Shown: positions 23,579 to 34,093 of the stretch, one piece after another | Position numbering within the stretch: the first letter of the stretch is position 1 | How the letters are laid out: every line of letters starts with the position of its first letter | From: Anthopleura xanthogrammica | Lineage: Eukaryota > Cnidaria > Anthozoa > Actiniaria > Actiniidae | DNA length: 64,000 bases | Assembly: GCA_964019055.1 (NCBI GenBank) | Contig: OZ025221.1 | Location: 1,059,001 to 1,123,000 of the forward strand | Reading direction: 5' to 3' | Made by a program: the position numbers and the translations under genes | The notes under the pieces: generated by a model | What the model was told of the DNA's origin: nothing | Database searches by the model: none | The model's input: the letters and a program-made list of their open reading frames with translations, nothing else

Positions 23579-26278
23579 TGGTTTATTTCGGCCACTTGCA
23601 GTTAGAGAAAACTGAATTGCTGGCTGATACAATATGGATAATGCAAGATAATCATATAATATACAATATAATCAGACACATAAGGGACACATAAGCTACG
23701 TACGGCTGGTACTTTACAGTAACAAAGTTAGCAAATTGTTCCGTTCGGGTGATCATCGGATGCGCGTGCTTCCCTGATCGCAATGCCAAATGAGTGGTGG
23801 ATTTCACAACACGGTTGTGTATAAGGGGAAAAAGTGGGTTACCAAAATCGACATCCCCGAAGTATAGTAGAAAAAAAGCAAAGTATGCAGCCAAAAAATT
23901 CATGGCCGCCATGATAGGCACCTGCGCAATGATGACATGCAGTTGGTATCATGGTACTTGCCTCTCACTGTCTACGTTTGCCCTAGCTTGGATCTGAATT
24001 GAATTCTGGATTCAAATCTAAAGACCTGACAGTGTTTTTTATGTTTGTAATCAAAAAAATTACCAATTTATTTGTAAATATTACTTCATTATATAATAGT
24101 GGAAAAGGAGATATAAGACACTGAGCCTGGAGGATCACTCAAACCAGGGTCGCAGAGACCTGTGAGATTCAAGCTTTTCATCCCTATAGATGCATCAAGA
24201 GTTCCGCGCTACTGCTCAATGCGCATGCTCAGGGGATTAAAAAGTGGGATAATATTTTGTATAATATGCAATTTTTCGGTATATTTGATTCAGAATTCGC
24301 TTAACGGTACGTGATCTTGAATATTTAGTGAAAATTGTACTTGACAAGAAAGATACAACTAAAATATAGCATATTTTACAAATTTTATCCCACTTTTTAA
24401 TCCCCTGAGCATGTGCATTGAGCAGCAGCGCGGAACTCTTGATGCATGTATATACCACTATAATTAAACCCCCATATTTGCCCCATCGCTCAAAACTAAT
24501 GTTTGACTGTCACTAATACATGTAAGAATAAGTCTTGCACTTGTTAAAATCTTAAATTTTCAGCAGTATACTCTGAATCGAAATATGGTGACCAATTTGA
24601 ATAACAATTGTTCTAGACTGACTAGCCTCTCATACATGTGAAAACGCTTTTATGTTTCCCCTTGAACAAGAGGCTAGTCAGTCCCGAACAATAGTTATTC
24701 AAATTGATCACCATATTTCAATTTGGTGTGTATCATACCTGTCTTGGGTTGACTTGTATTGCATTTGGTTTTGATTTATTGGGGACTATGGCTTTGGTGA
24801 CTGTAGGTGCAGATTTAGTAGACCTGAGTAAAAAGTTTACCAAAATCAATGATCATCTAGTATCTGAAGAAGAAATTAGTCTGGTAAAGGAACAATGTCT
24901 TGGAAGGGCAGCAAGGGTGGCACAGTCCGTGTAGGTTCATGCCTCTCAATCACTGCTATGGTCCTGGGATTGATCCCTGGACTTTGCACCATAAGTGAGT
25001 TGTGTTAGCTAATTCCTTCATACTTCAAGGGTTTTTCTCCAGGTTCTCCAGTTTCCCTCCCTCAGCAAAAATCAACCACAATTTAATCAGGGTGGTGCAG
25101 GGTGTGGGTTATCGATCACGAATCACGGACAATTTTTTCATAAATTCACGAATCACAAAATACGATTAATGAATAACCTTGATACAAGGATTTAGGGTGT
25201 AATACGAATTTTCACAAATCACGGTCTTCAAAATAAGCAGATCACGCATCACAGGGGTTCTGAAATTCACGAATCATGTTCAAAAAATAGGCCAAATCAC
25301 GCGTCACGCATAACCCCTGTGCCACCCTGTTTGATCTGAGCTGTGCTTCATGGTCAGATATAAGTTCTATGGTAGCTGCCTGGATGCAGTGCCTGATACG
25401 TATGCCTTCGACTTGGCTATGTTTAGCTCATATTTTGCATTTTAGCTTTACAGCTTCAAGAAAGAATGATTAGCCACCCAGCAAGGATGGAAGGAAAAAA
25501 GGAAGAAGGAAGGATGGGAGGTTTGGATGGAAGAAGGAAGGAAGGAAGGAAGGAAGAAAGAAAAGAAGGGAGAAGGATGGTTGAATTAATTGGATAGATG
25601 CCATGGATGTAGGGACAGATGGATTGATGGAAGGAAGGAATGAAGGAAAAGGTGAGAGGTGAGACCTCTCAGAAAAAATATTACCCAGGTTACCTTTGTC
25701 AATCAAAATTCATGGTGTTGTTGAAACTAATTTAAATCCACATACCCCCCCCCCCCCCCCAAACCCAGGCCAACCTGTAAATCATGAATGGTCCCTTAAA
25801 CAACTTACTCAATTTCTTTCATTTTGGCTTCAGCTTCTTCATAATGTCGAGTATTTTTAAGAAAAGCAAAGGTGTCTTTGAATGATTTCCCCACGTTATT
25901 TTCTGTGCCCCTCGTTGTCAAATCATCTCCAGTCTTACTACTACTTGCTGTGCTCAAGTTCGTGTTTGATGTAGAACAACTCGAAACGGACGCATTTGAA
26001 GAACAAGTGCCTTGTTTTCCCACATTTTGCTTTCTTGTGTCCAAGTTAGTGCTTAATGAATGACAATTTCGTGTTTCAGATTTTTCACTTGCTTTGTTAT
26101 TTACACAATTTTTTTCAGGAATACTATCTTTTCGAGAGCCCTCTTCTACACCAGCAGGTTTATTGGTATCATTTACCCTTCGAAAGAGCTTAAATGCTCT
26201 CTTAGAGGTGATTTGTGGGGTCTTTTTTTCCTCCAATTCATCCACTGTTGGAATGTTGAACTTCTTTTTTGCCGCCAT
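19946..26278 (-). CDS. ERCC1: DNA excision repair protein ERCC1, nine exons
   Basis: ERCC1 is the non-catalytic partner of XPF in the nuclear 5' incision complex of nucleotide excision and crosslink repair. Exons (minus): 26278-25809, 24823-24739, 23481-23378, 22806-22707, 22261-22185, 21959-21860, 21439-21368, 20664-20596, 20032-19946; all junctions keep phase and give 387 residues (human 297). Residues 1-157 are Ser/Thr/Lys-rich and poorly conserved. The XPA-binding central domain starts at GNPVLK (about 187) with NAIQVNPRQ just before it. Asn188, Tyr223 and Tyr230 match human N110, Y145 and Y152 with identical spacing. The C-terminal helix-hairpin-helix domain includes LPGFGPLK and HEPF; Phe371 matches human F293, which docks into XPF. 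A Lys/Asp-rich tail of 16 residues follows. The start is MAAKKKF in a strong context. It lies head to head with GNPTG. Confidence 0.97.
20201..20370. mobile_element. TA-flanked MITE (family B), copy in ERCC1 intron 8
   Basis: Starts TAgtccct...cagttctctgcgccatcttgaa and folds back on tctctatcattgcaagct. Relatives: 28965-29173, 41268-41478, and partial copies at 43463 and 61546. The right end is rearranged. Confidence 0.7.
20768..21195 (+). repeat. GGTGT-rich minisatellite in ERCC1 intron 7
   Basis: About 425 bp of degenerate ggtgtggtatggtg units with strong G/T versus C/A strand asymmetry. It lies between ERCC1 exons 7 and 8. The long His/Thr/Pro and Val/Trp/Cys ORFs here are artefacts. Confidence 0.9.
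21668..22130 (+). repeat. (GAT/CAT)n microsatellites around ERCC1 exon 6
   Basis: Two trinucleotide patches, 21668-21790 and 22012-22105, lie in the introns on either side of ERCC1 exon 6, which itself is clean. Confidence 0.85.
22480..22580 (+). mobile_element. SINE-tail fragment in ERCC1 intron 4
   Basis: It carries gagtttgtttgatg and tctctcccttgccatgag, matching the SINE tail at 18437-18705. Confidence 0.6.
23531..23578 (+). repeat. (AAT)n microsatellite
   Basis: Sixteen perfect AAT units in ERCC1 intron 2, about 50 bp upstream of the exon 3 acceptor on the minus strand. Confidence 0.9.
24190..24447. mobile_element. Fold-back element in ERCC1 intron 2
   Basis: Arms of about 65 bp include gatgcatcaagagttccgcg and tcaggggattaaaaagtggg with their complements, around a loop of about 100 bp. 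No ORF. Confidence 0.8.
24577..24727. mobile_element. Fold-back element in ERCC1 intron 2
   Basis: Arms of about 55 bp include atatggtgaccaatttgaat and gactgactagcctct with complements. The right end stops about 12 bp from the exon 2 donor. Confidence 0.8.
24905..25076 (+). mobile_element. tRNA-derived SINE-like repeat
   Basis: It carries a B-box-like ggattgatccctgg and the family tail caagggtttttctccagg, in ERCC1 intron 1. Confidence 0.65.
25086..25330. repeat. Dispersed repeat rich in ATTCGTGA motifs, copy 2
   Basis: Inverted relative of 307-475, with many tcacgaatcacg words. Both ends carry short complementary stretches (ggtggtgcagggtg / caccctg). Confidence 0.6.
25470..25760. repeat. 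GGAA-rich tract and poly-C run
   Basis: Degenerate (GGAA)n from 25470 to about 25650 and a C run at 25746-25760, both inside ERCC1 intron 1. Confidence 0.8.
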
Positions 26279-26759
26279 CTTTAAAAACACAGGAAACCCA
26301 AAGAAAGTACTTTTATGCATGTTTTGATTTGTTTTGATATCATGTTTTGATAGGTCGGTAAAAATACTTAAAATCCTCAGATTGGCTCCAAATCCTGTAC
26401 AGAGACAAATATCATTAACAAGAAGACATAAGCAAGAATTCGTAAGATAACTACAAAACTTAATTCAAATATTCTCACGAGCTATAATAAGTTTTAAGTT
26501 GTGACGTATTTCCAGGCCCACCTGCTCACAAAACATGACAAAAACCATTAAAATACAGCGAATTTTTGTTCTCAATTACGTTACTTCCATCTGAAACAAT
26601 TAGAACTTTAGGTAACAAATCCTGACATGAATAAAAAGTAAGAAAAATCTTTATAGAACTGGTTTTCGTTTTGGACTCGGAAGTCATTTTCAACTTGCTT
26701 GGGTTTCCTGTGTGATAAGCGGCAGCTGGTGAATGCTGACTCACGTGATCAAAACAAAG
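26279..26759. promoter_or_regulatory. Bidirectional ERCC1/GNPTG promoter interval
   Basis: The 481 bp between the two divergent start codons must hold both 5'UTRs and at least the core promoters. Each end carries AAAGATGGCGG over the ATG, a match to the YY1 consensus. TCACGTGA, the core of the CLEAR/M-box bound by TFEB/MITF-type factors in vertebrates, lies at 26741-26748, 11 bp before the GNPTG ATG. No TATA box is evident. A 72-codon minus-strand ORF (26526-26744) inside it has no family resemblance and is probably spurious. Confidence 0.7.
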
Positions 26760-29700
26760 ATGGCGGACGAATTGGTCCGAAAGTTTATAAAATATTTCTT
26801 CAGTATTTTAGTTTTTCATGCTCCTCTAGGTAAGTTTTCCTACTTTTTCCTAAATATATTATGTCTTCTTTGTTTCTGGTATAAATTGGCGGGGAAAAAA
26901 AAAATTTTCATCAGCTTTTCATGATAGAGAATTGCATGCAGATTTGTTCGTTTTGTTTTGTCCTCCATATTGAGCTGCATTCTGACGTGCTACAAGCGGT
27001 CTACTCTGCAATCATATTTTTTGTAGTACAATGCCAATTAAGGTATTCGCCAAATGGTATATGCATTGTTTAGGTATTTAGATGAATATGAAGAAACTCT
27101 TATTACCCAAAAGTTCTTTTTTGTTGTGCAATAGCTAAATTCACCATTTGTTGTTGACGCCCCTTCAATTTTTTTTAAATAGCTGACTGTATATTTTGTA
27201 TTTCAGTATTTTTAACCATCAATGCCAAAAATGTTCCTGTCAAAATTGTAGAAGCACCTGCAGTATACAAAGGAGTGTAAGTAGTACATTCATACTAGAC
27301 ACAGCTATATAACCTAAGGCGGCTCTAGAAATGTGAGTAGTGGGGACACAAAATCAAGAAGACACACATATTTGGTAAAAACCAGATAACTTAGAGAAAA
27401 ACCCTTGAATTAAAGTGGTGTTATTGAGTTTACAGTATATCACAGCAACTACAGCAGGTGTGCAGCTCAATGGGGTCAAACTGAGAGCATGTGAAGGTGC
27501 AGTTGCTGTAGTCCATATATGACCATTGAGCACCGTTCTAACCAGTTTGAATTAGTTAGGGTTAGTTTGAGAGGAAGGAGGAAAATCTGGAAAGCCAGTA
27601 AAACCCTCAGAGTCAGAAAGAGAACCAACCAACTCAGGTTACATTAGACAACTGAGAATCGAACCCCAGACCACAGAGGTGAGAGGGAGTTTTAGCCCCA
27701 AACTATCCCGACTAGCAAATTAAGGGCCAGATCGAGACCCAACAAACTCTGCATGCAGGTGATGCCAAGTCCAGGAATCTCACCAGGAAAAAAATATTAA
27801 ATTTTTAAAAATTGTGTTTTTATTGCAGAAATACATATTACCAACAACATCAAACAATTCATTCCAAGGTAATATATAATATATATATACAAACAGAACA
27901 AATAGACCTTTCCCGAATTCGCTCGACTGGCCATAGAACAATAGATTCAAAGCGAGGCTGGAGTAGACAAATGCAGTAAATGTATAGATTTGAAAACTCC
28001 AGCCTGGACTTGAATATTTTGTTCTGTGGTCAGTCAAGCGAATTCAAGAAAGGTCTAATATTTTAATTTTTTAATTATATGAAGATCACTTGCATAACGT
28101 AAATTGTGGCATGTGCTGTTTTTCTTGAGTTCTTACTTAACCATAATTTGGTTATTTTATTTTTCAGGTGCTAGAGCCTCGTGTAGAACCAATTCCTTTC
28201 TCAGGTATGAGGATATTGACCCCTTGCAGCATGTCAGAATGTGGCTCCATTTGGAGGAGAAAACAAAAGAATTCTAATCTCCTGAGAATTGGAAACCCTT
28301 TGTTTTGTCCTCCAAATTGAGCTGCATTCTGACATGCTACAAGGGATCTATTATTAGATGATAATTATAATCAGAAACTTCAGTATGAAGAATTATTAGT
28401 ATTGAGACTATCTGAAAATGCAACTTTCAGTGTTTGGAGGGGTGATTACAACATTTATTTAAGGAATAAAAAACAGTTTTCCGTGTATTATACTCTGATA
28501 AAGACACGCGGGATGTGGAGAGAACACGAGAGAAGCATAGGAAACCACGACGCGTAGCGGAAAACTGTTTTTTATTGGTTTTATAAAATAACTAACTTTT
28601 CGAGAGAGAAAAAAAATGACGTGAGCATGTATTATGCTTTCATAAAACATGGCTTTTTGACCAATCAGAGTGCACGTAATATCAAAGTTATTTTATAATG
28701 CATTATAAAATATTTATTTTATTATTGAAACAAGTCTTATGTGATTGTATTTAAGTTGCAAAATATATTTCATTTAATTGTAGGACCTCCCCATTTATCG
28801 GTACTCAATGGAAAGTGCTTTTCCTTTATCGAGAATGGGTAAGAAAATTATCTTTCTTGTTACACAGACTGTGCATATGATTTTAGCACTACAGTCAACT
28901 CTTGTTGTAGTGGTGTTGTCAGGTTTTAAAGTATACTTTTAATGGACAAACTGTAGTCAGACACAGTCCCCTTCACAGTTCCCTGTGTCATCTTGAAAGG
29001 TAGCCATGCCTTTGCATCCAAGAAAGAAATAAGGTGACCTTGCAAGTTAGAGAAATGTGAATAATTTGTGTTAAAAAGGTCTCTATCATTGCAAGGTCAA
29101 CTTGTATGTCTTGCTTTGATGCAAAGGCCCGACTTCCTTTCAAGATGACGCAGGGAACTGTGGAGGGGTCTATTGTAGGGACACATTCCAATTCATAGAT
29201 TGAGGAGAAGTCATTCATGTCATTCTCTTAAGAATAAGATTGTTTGTTCCAGTTGTATCCATTTTCATGTCTTGATTTCTCATGCACAACTGTTACACAA
29301 AGAAATGATACTCAAGGGTACAGAATGTAAGGGGTCTGATCATGAAATGGGCAGATCATTATGCCCAAGCTAAAGAAGTCTATTGTGTAAAGAGAGTAAA
29401 GATGTAGCTGGCATGGGTTTAGAGATTCCCATTTTTTACAAGTTATACAGTGTATGGCAGACCAAGATATCTAACACAACTTGATGAACTCTTTATGGGC
29501 AGCTTATAATACATGCAAGCTTATATTTCTGTGTTTTTTTTTTTCAGTTATAAATATGAGCTCTGCCCTTTCCATAATATAACACAAAGGGAGCAGACTG
29601 TGAGATGGAATGCTTTCTCAGGAATACTTGGGTAAGGGACTGTTTACAATGTACGTGTAAGTAATCAAGCAACAAAGATCCAGTGAGTGGACCTTTACTG

Positions 29701-32700
29701 AGATACAGCAAACATAGCGCATTCTGGTCTAGCTTGGGTACAGACATCTTTTCTTGCCGTACTTTATATGGTATTGATCAAAGCTAGACCTGGGATAGGG
29801 AATCAGGTGCATGATGGTCTAGCTTGGGTACACACAGCTTATTTTCACCAAACCTTATCAGGGCTTGACTCTAACTTTTTTAGGTACTAATCCTTGGGCT
29901 AGTCACTGTGGATAATCACTAGTCCAAAGGTCTTTTTCCCACTAGTGTTGATCCCTGCTTATATAGTTTTGATCAAAGCTAGACCTGGAATAGGGAATCA
30001 GGTGCATGTTGGTCTAGCTTGGGTACCAACATTATTCATTCATCATGTCTTATCTGGGTTTGACCAAAGCTAAACCTAGGATAGGGATCAAGGTGCATTG
30101 TGGTCTAGCTTGGGTACAAAACTATTTTTTCATGCCTTATATGGTGTTGTATTTACCCAAGCTAGACCACAATGCATCCTGTTTATTGAACTCCGATAAT
30201 TAGGACTATGATTTTATGTCTTGTCATTGTAATGATAATACTGTGGGTATTTGCTGTTCTAGGGTGTTTCAAGGCTGGGTTATAGTAAACAATACGTTTG
30301 ATAGTATGTTAATGGATGAGGGGTACTTATGTCCAGGAAGCAGCCCAAGGCAGACAAAGGTAATACTGACAACTAAAACTGATAAACATAGAATTAGAAA
30401 AGGGACTAGTTAATTTGCACTCAATAATCTGTTTTCTAATTCAGTGCATATAGACCCCTTGCTGCATGTCGGAATGCAGCTTAATTTGGAGGACAAAACA
30501 ATAGGTTCCAATTCTCAGGAGATTGAAATTCTTTTTTTTTTCCCTCCATATTGAGCTGCTTTGACGTCACGTGAAAGAGGTCTATATTCACTGCTTTTGA
30601 TGGCCACTGTAAGTGACCTCATGTACACAGGATTAGCCCCGTTTATAAGTCAGCTATTCATGGATACCATTACTAGTAAAAGTCTGTTGGATTTCAAAAT
30701 ATTGGCATTTCTCAAGTTGCACATTCTTTACATTACAGTTGACTTTTGTGAAAGGTAGAGGTGTATAGTAAATGGATGGAATGAAAGATGGAGGAAACAA
30801 AATACTAACCTCTTTTCCCCCTCCAAGGTATATTTTCAGTGTGGTAATGAACATGGAATACTATCGGTCAGTGAACCAAGAACGTGTCATTATCAGATGG
30901 AATTCCAAACTCCCTTAGCTTGTCCTTTAGATGCCATGGTTGGTAAGTTATTTTACCCTGGGGGGAGGGGTTGTTTTTATTGTGACAGGGCACCTTGTTG
31001 CTACTGTACCTGGACTGTCACCAACATATAGACAGATGGAGAGACATATAGACTGAAAAACAGATGGACAGACAGATATACAAACAGACAGACGGATGGG
31101 CATACAGACAGACAGACGGATGGACATACAGACAGACAGACAGATGGACAGACAGACAGACAGACATATAAACAGACAGATGGATGGACATACAGACAGA
31201 CAGACAGATGGACAGACAGACAGACAGACAGACAGACATACAAACAGACAGACGGATGGACATACAGACCGACAGACAGATGGACAGACAAACAAACAGA
31301 CAAGACAGACAAGACAGACAGACAAGACAGACAGACAAGACAGACAGACAAGACAGACAGATAGACAGACAAACAGACAGACAGACAGATGGACAGACAA
31401 ACAGATGGATGGACAGACAGACAGACGGAAAAATATAGAATTTTTTTTTTTCAGAGAGAGGAAAACCAAAGACAAACTAAAGATATAAAAATATTGCTTT
31501 TTTCAGTATATCCAGTACTAAGTCCACAAGGCCAAGCTCAATGGGAATCAATAGAAGAAGATCTATGGAGAGAGGAACTCACTTTACAGGGCTACAACAA
31601 AAGAAGAAGAAAGTTATTCATGAGTGAAGGACTCGTTGCCCCTGATGACAAGACACAAGAGGAAAATCGGTTGCACAAAGACATGAAGGAACGTAGAAAT
31701 ATGAAGAAAGGCGAAAATGTCAAAGAGAAAAAGAGGTTCTTGACGATTCAGCAATGTTCCATTGTAAGTGTGTCACTGGTGAAGAAATAGAAAATGCTGG
31801 TGTATGTTGTGTGCAGATGTGAAGCACACAAGCACACAGAGATTGGCAGAACTCAAGAGATTAAAGTGGGGTGAAGCACAGTGTGTATTAGAGTGCTTCT
31901 CAACACTCCTTGAGTGTTCTGCCTATCCCAAAGTGCTTTATAAGCCAGTTCAAAGTTTAAAAATCGTTTTCAGTGCACATGCGATTTTATCCCAAATTTC
32001 TCACCTTTTGTTTAAACCTCTTTTGTTTTTAATTAAACAAAAGGTGAGAAATTCGGGATAAAATCGCATGCGCACTGATAACGATTCTTAAATTTTGAAC
32101 TGGCTTATGCACACAGCATAGCAAGCAAGTTTTTTATTTCTCTTATAAAATACAACTAAAAATAGCCATTATTTTTGATATGAATTGTTGAAATGGAAAG
32201 TGCATGAGTGTGCTGTGTGCACTCATAAAGCATGCACCCCAACCAATCATAACTCTAGATTTATAACAAATATTTAATAATATGAAATAATTATTTGACT
32301 GTGGTCATCATCTGACATCATAATTTTAAAGAAAGAAGGAATTATAGACTTTTGGGCGTAATGTTTTCCCATTTCAGACCATTTGTCATTCTCTTGAGAA
32401 TAAGATTCTTTGTTTGAGTTTTATCCATATTCATGTGTCTTCTCATGTGTAACCATTAAACAAAGAAATGATACTCTAGGGAATGACACGTGGTCTTGAG
32501 AATAAGATTCTTTGTTTGAGTTGTATCCATATTCATGTGTCTTCTCATGCGCAACCGTTAAACAAAGAAATGATATCTTAAGGAATGACCCGTGGTCTTG
32601 AGAATAATATTCATTGTTTAAGTTGTATCCATATTCATGTGTCTTCTCATGCGCAACCGTTAAACAAAGAAATGATACTCAAGGAAATGACACATGGTCT

Positions 32701-33003
32701 GAAATGGGAAAATATAACACCCAAGGTAAAAGGTTTGTTTAAACTACTAAATTTAGAAATTGTCATTATGAATTGCTAAGAATTTCTCAATCTTGTTCGT
32801 AGGCTTACGACGAACTATACGCTGAGGTAGAAAGGCTGCGAAAATTAGTCATTCCATTTAACAAAAATAAACCTTCACAATCAGAAGGAAAGAACATTAA
32901 TTCGACGTCTGATGATATAGCAACTACAAGCTCTACAAATACAGCGAATAAAGATAAGGAAGAACTCAAAGTGTTAAGATTTAGCAATATAACTAATGAA
33001 TAA
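26760..33003 (+). CDS. GNPTG: GlcNAc-1-phosphotransferase gamma subunit, ten exons
   Basis: Gamma subunit of the Golgi enzyme that puts the mannose-6-phosphate tag on lysosomal hydrolases. Exons: 26760-26829, 27207-27276, 27829-27868, 28168-28204, 28784-28838, 29548-29631, 30263-30359, 30828-30942, 31507-31763, 32803-33003; all junctions keep phase and give 341 residues (human 305). Residues about 9-31 are a hydrophobic signal sequence. The mannose-receptor-homology domain (about 78-190) has six cysteines (84, 97, 142, 156, 171, 183) and the hallmark words [21 protein letters not shown] and SEPRTC. Sequons are at Asn101 and Asn128, near the human glycosylated sites. The C-terminal part has [15 protein letters not shown], then a Lys/Glu-rich stretch and a short coiled-coil-like [15 protein letters not shown]. 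It is divergent from ERCC1. Confidence 0.97.
27545..27700 (-). mobile_element. tRNA-derived SINE-like repeat (minus) in GNPTG intron 2
   Basis: Reverse orientation of the family: gaatcgaaccccagacc (B box complement) followed by acagaggtgagagg, and tail words aggaggaaaatctgg. Confidence 0.65.
27895..28065. mobile_element. Fold-back element in GNPTG intron 3
   Basis: Arms start gacctttcccgaattcgct and end with the imperfect complement agcgaattcaagaaaggtc. The inner arms share ggctggagt/actccagcc. Confidence 0.75.
28222..28350. mobile_element. Fold-back element (family F) in GNPTG intron 4
   Basis: Starts near gaccccttgcagcatgtcag and ends with ctgacatgctacaaggg, with fold-back on ggaggacaaaac-type words. 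Relatives: 30450-30592 (GNPTG intron 7), and halves at 26950-27005 and 39858-39955. Confidence 0.75.
28458..28575. mobile_element. Fold-back element in GNPTG intron 4
   Basis: Arms aaaaaacagttttccg and cggaaaactgtttttt, with a GC-richer loop. Confidence 0.65.
28965..29173. mobile_element. MITE family B, copy in GNPTG intron 5
   Basis: Fold-back unit from agtccccttcacagttccc to gggaactgtggaggggtct, with ctctatcattgcaaggtc near the centre. The right flank is TA. Confidence 0.8.
29205..29395. mobile_element. Family C fold-back, one internal unit
   Basis: It carries tcattctcttaagaataag and caaagaaatgatactcaa with a degenerate right end (tgcccaagctaaag). A single-unit relative of 32347-32731. 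Confidence 0.65.
29725..30180 (+). repeat. Repeats of ~90 bp around tctagcttgggtac
   Basis: The word tctagcttgggtac recurs at about 29728, 29818, 30013 and 30103 and appears inverted near 30151, with gatcaaagctagacc between. It lies in GNPTG intron 6. Confidence 0.75.
30450..30592. mobile_element. Family F fold-back in GNPTG intron 7
   Basis: Starts atagaccccttgctgcatg and ends cacgtgaaagaggtctat, with an inner ggaggacaaaac fold-back. A fused half-element follows at 30592-30760, matching one arm of 62568-62944. Confidence 0.7.
31020..31435 (+). repeat. (CAGA)n microsatellite in GNPTG intron 8
   Basis: About 415 bp of degenerate cagacagatgga repeats. The Cys/Leu/Ser/Val and Asp/Arg/Gln/Thr ORFs across it are artefacts. 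The exon 9 acceptor lies 70 bp further on. Confidence 0.92.
31941..32107. mobile_element. Mariner-like MITE (family A), copy 2
   Basis: Complete 167-bp element with termini TAAGCCAGTTCAAAGTTTA and complement. The left flank is TA; the right flank is TG (decayed). It shows the uninterrupted form of the sequence that is interrupted at 40174-40697. In GNPTG intron 9. Confidence 0.85.
32347..32731. mobile_element. Family C fold-back with three internal 102-bp units
   Basis: Termini gggcgtaatgttttccc and its complement enclose three tandem copies of a 102-bp unit (gagaataag at 32396, 32498 and 32600). In GNPTG intron 9. Confidence 0.85.
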
Positions 33004-33131
33004 AGGGTGAAGAAAAGATTGTCAATGCCACGGGTTTCCAATGGTTTTTGCTGAATGAAAAACAAGACAAGTGCCTATCAACAGCTGCAATAATAATTAT
33101 CAAGGGAGATAAAGAAATATGAAAAAAGACG

Positions 33132-33417
33132 CTTTAGTTTGGGTGTAATGTTTTCCCATTTCAGACCACGTTTCATTCTCTTGAGAATAAGATTCTTTGT
33201 TTGAGTTGTATCTATATTCATGTGTCTTCTCATGTGCAACCATTAAACAAAGAAATGATACTCTAGGGAATGACACGTGGTCTTGAGAATAAGATTCTTT
33301 GTTTGAGTTGTATCCATATTCATGTGTCTTCTCATGTGCAACCATTAAACAAAGAAATGATACTCTAGGGAACGACACGTGATTTGAAATGGAAAAACAT
33401 TATACCCAAACTAAAGA
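33132..33417. mobile_element. Family C fold-back with two internal 102-bp units
   Basis: Termini ctttagtttgggtgtaatg and complement; internal units start at 33183 and 33285, exactly 102 bp apart. It lies just downstream of the GNPTG stop codon and may be in its 3'UTR. Confidence 0.88.
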
Positions 33418-33547
33418 GCTAGGACTATTGGATGTTAAGATAACAAAAAAATGAATATTTAATAAATAAATAAAATATGCAGACATCATGTGCACATTAC
33501 TTGGAAATATAGCTTGAACTCATAGGGGATGGGCTGAGATTGGGGGG

Positions 33548-33665
33548 TGGGGGGAGCACGGGTGACGTAGCGGTGAGTGCGCTCGACTCGCACCTGAATG
33601 CGACCAAACCGGGTTCGAGTCCCGCCGGGCTCGGTGTCGTCTGTGAGTAGATTTGCTTCTAAATT
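33548..33665 (+). mobile_element. tRNA-derived SINE-like repeat
   Basis: It has an A-box-like tagcggtgagtgc and a strong B-box gggttcgagtcccg, then the non-tRNA tail gtgagtagatttgcttc. The acceptor stem does not pair, so it is not a tRNA gene. Confidence 0.7.
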
Positions 33666-33721
33666 CCAATTGGAACTTCAGTGGATAAGAGCAATTCTGT
33701 TTTTGGAAAACCACGCTTAAT

Positions 33722-33876
33722 TCACCACTTCCCATACATCGGTTCGCTGGTCAAACACAAAGCATTCAATCGAGGCTACAAGGTTCAAATTTGAATAATC
33801 CTTTAAAACTACCTTACAGCCTCAATTGAATGCTTTGTCTGTGACCAGTGAACCGATGTATGGAAAATGGTGAATC
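33722..33876. mobile_element. Fold-back element (family E), copy 1
   Basis: Arms include catacatcggttcgctggtc and its complement. A second copy is at 41484-41647. Confidence 0.75.
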
Positions 33877-33887
33877 CATTTATTCTA

Positions 33888-34093
33888 CAGCGCGACGCAC
33901 AAAAGTATGACCACTTTTAATATATTCGCATACTTCTAAGCACGGGCTTTTTGCTGCCAAACGAGTTTTTACAAGCCTTATTTTGGTAAAACCAGACAGC
34001 TTGGCATCAAATGTGTCTGTTTATTGTACAAAATCCCGTGCATAGAAGTATGCGAATACATTAAAAGTGGTCATACTTTTGCGCGTCGCGCTG
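33888..34093. mobile_element. Mariner-like MITE, 206 bp, TA-flanked
   Basis: Long inverted repeats of about 60 bp start CAGCGCGACGCAC and carry agtatgaccacttttaat. TA is on both sides (33886-33887 and 34094-34095). No transposase. The next stretch, 34100-34500, contains a dispersed repeat (words aatgtataataaaacaatta) also seen near 46305-46370. Confidence 0.85.

Noticed and set aside
26279..26320. Upstream in-frame ATG of ERCC1 (MHKSTFFGF...)
   Set aside because: The downstream ATG (AAAGATGGCGG) has a much better context and gives the normal MAA-type start; the upstream stretch is probably 5'UTR.
26526..26744. 72-codon minus-strand ORF between ERCC1 and GNPTG
   Set aside because: No recognisable features; occupies the shared promoter.
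30948..31488. Cys/Leu/Ser/Val ORFs on minus strand and Asp/Arg/Gln/Thr ORFs on plus
   Set aside because: A (CAGA)n microsatellite in GNPTG intron 8; only the right part of one frame, from 31507, is real exon.
33560..33640. Possible tRNA gene
   Set aside because: A strong B box but no cloverleaf; a SINE-type tail follows.
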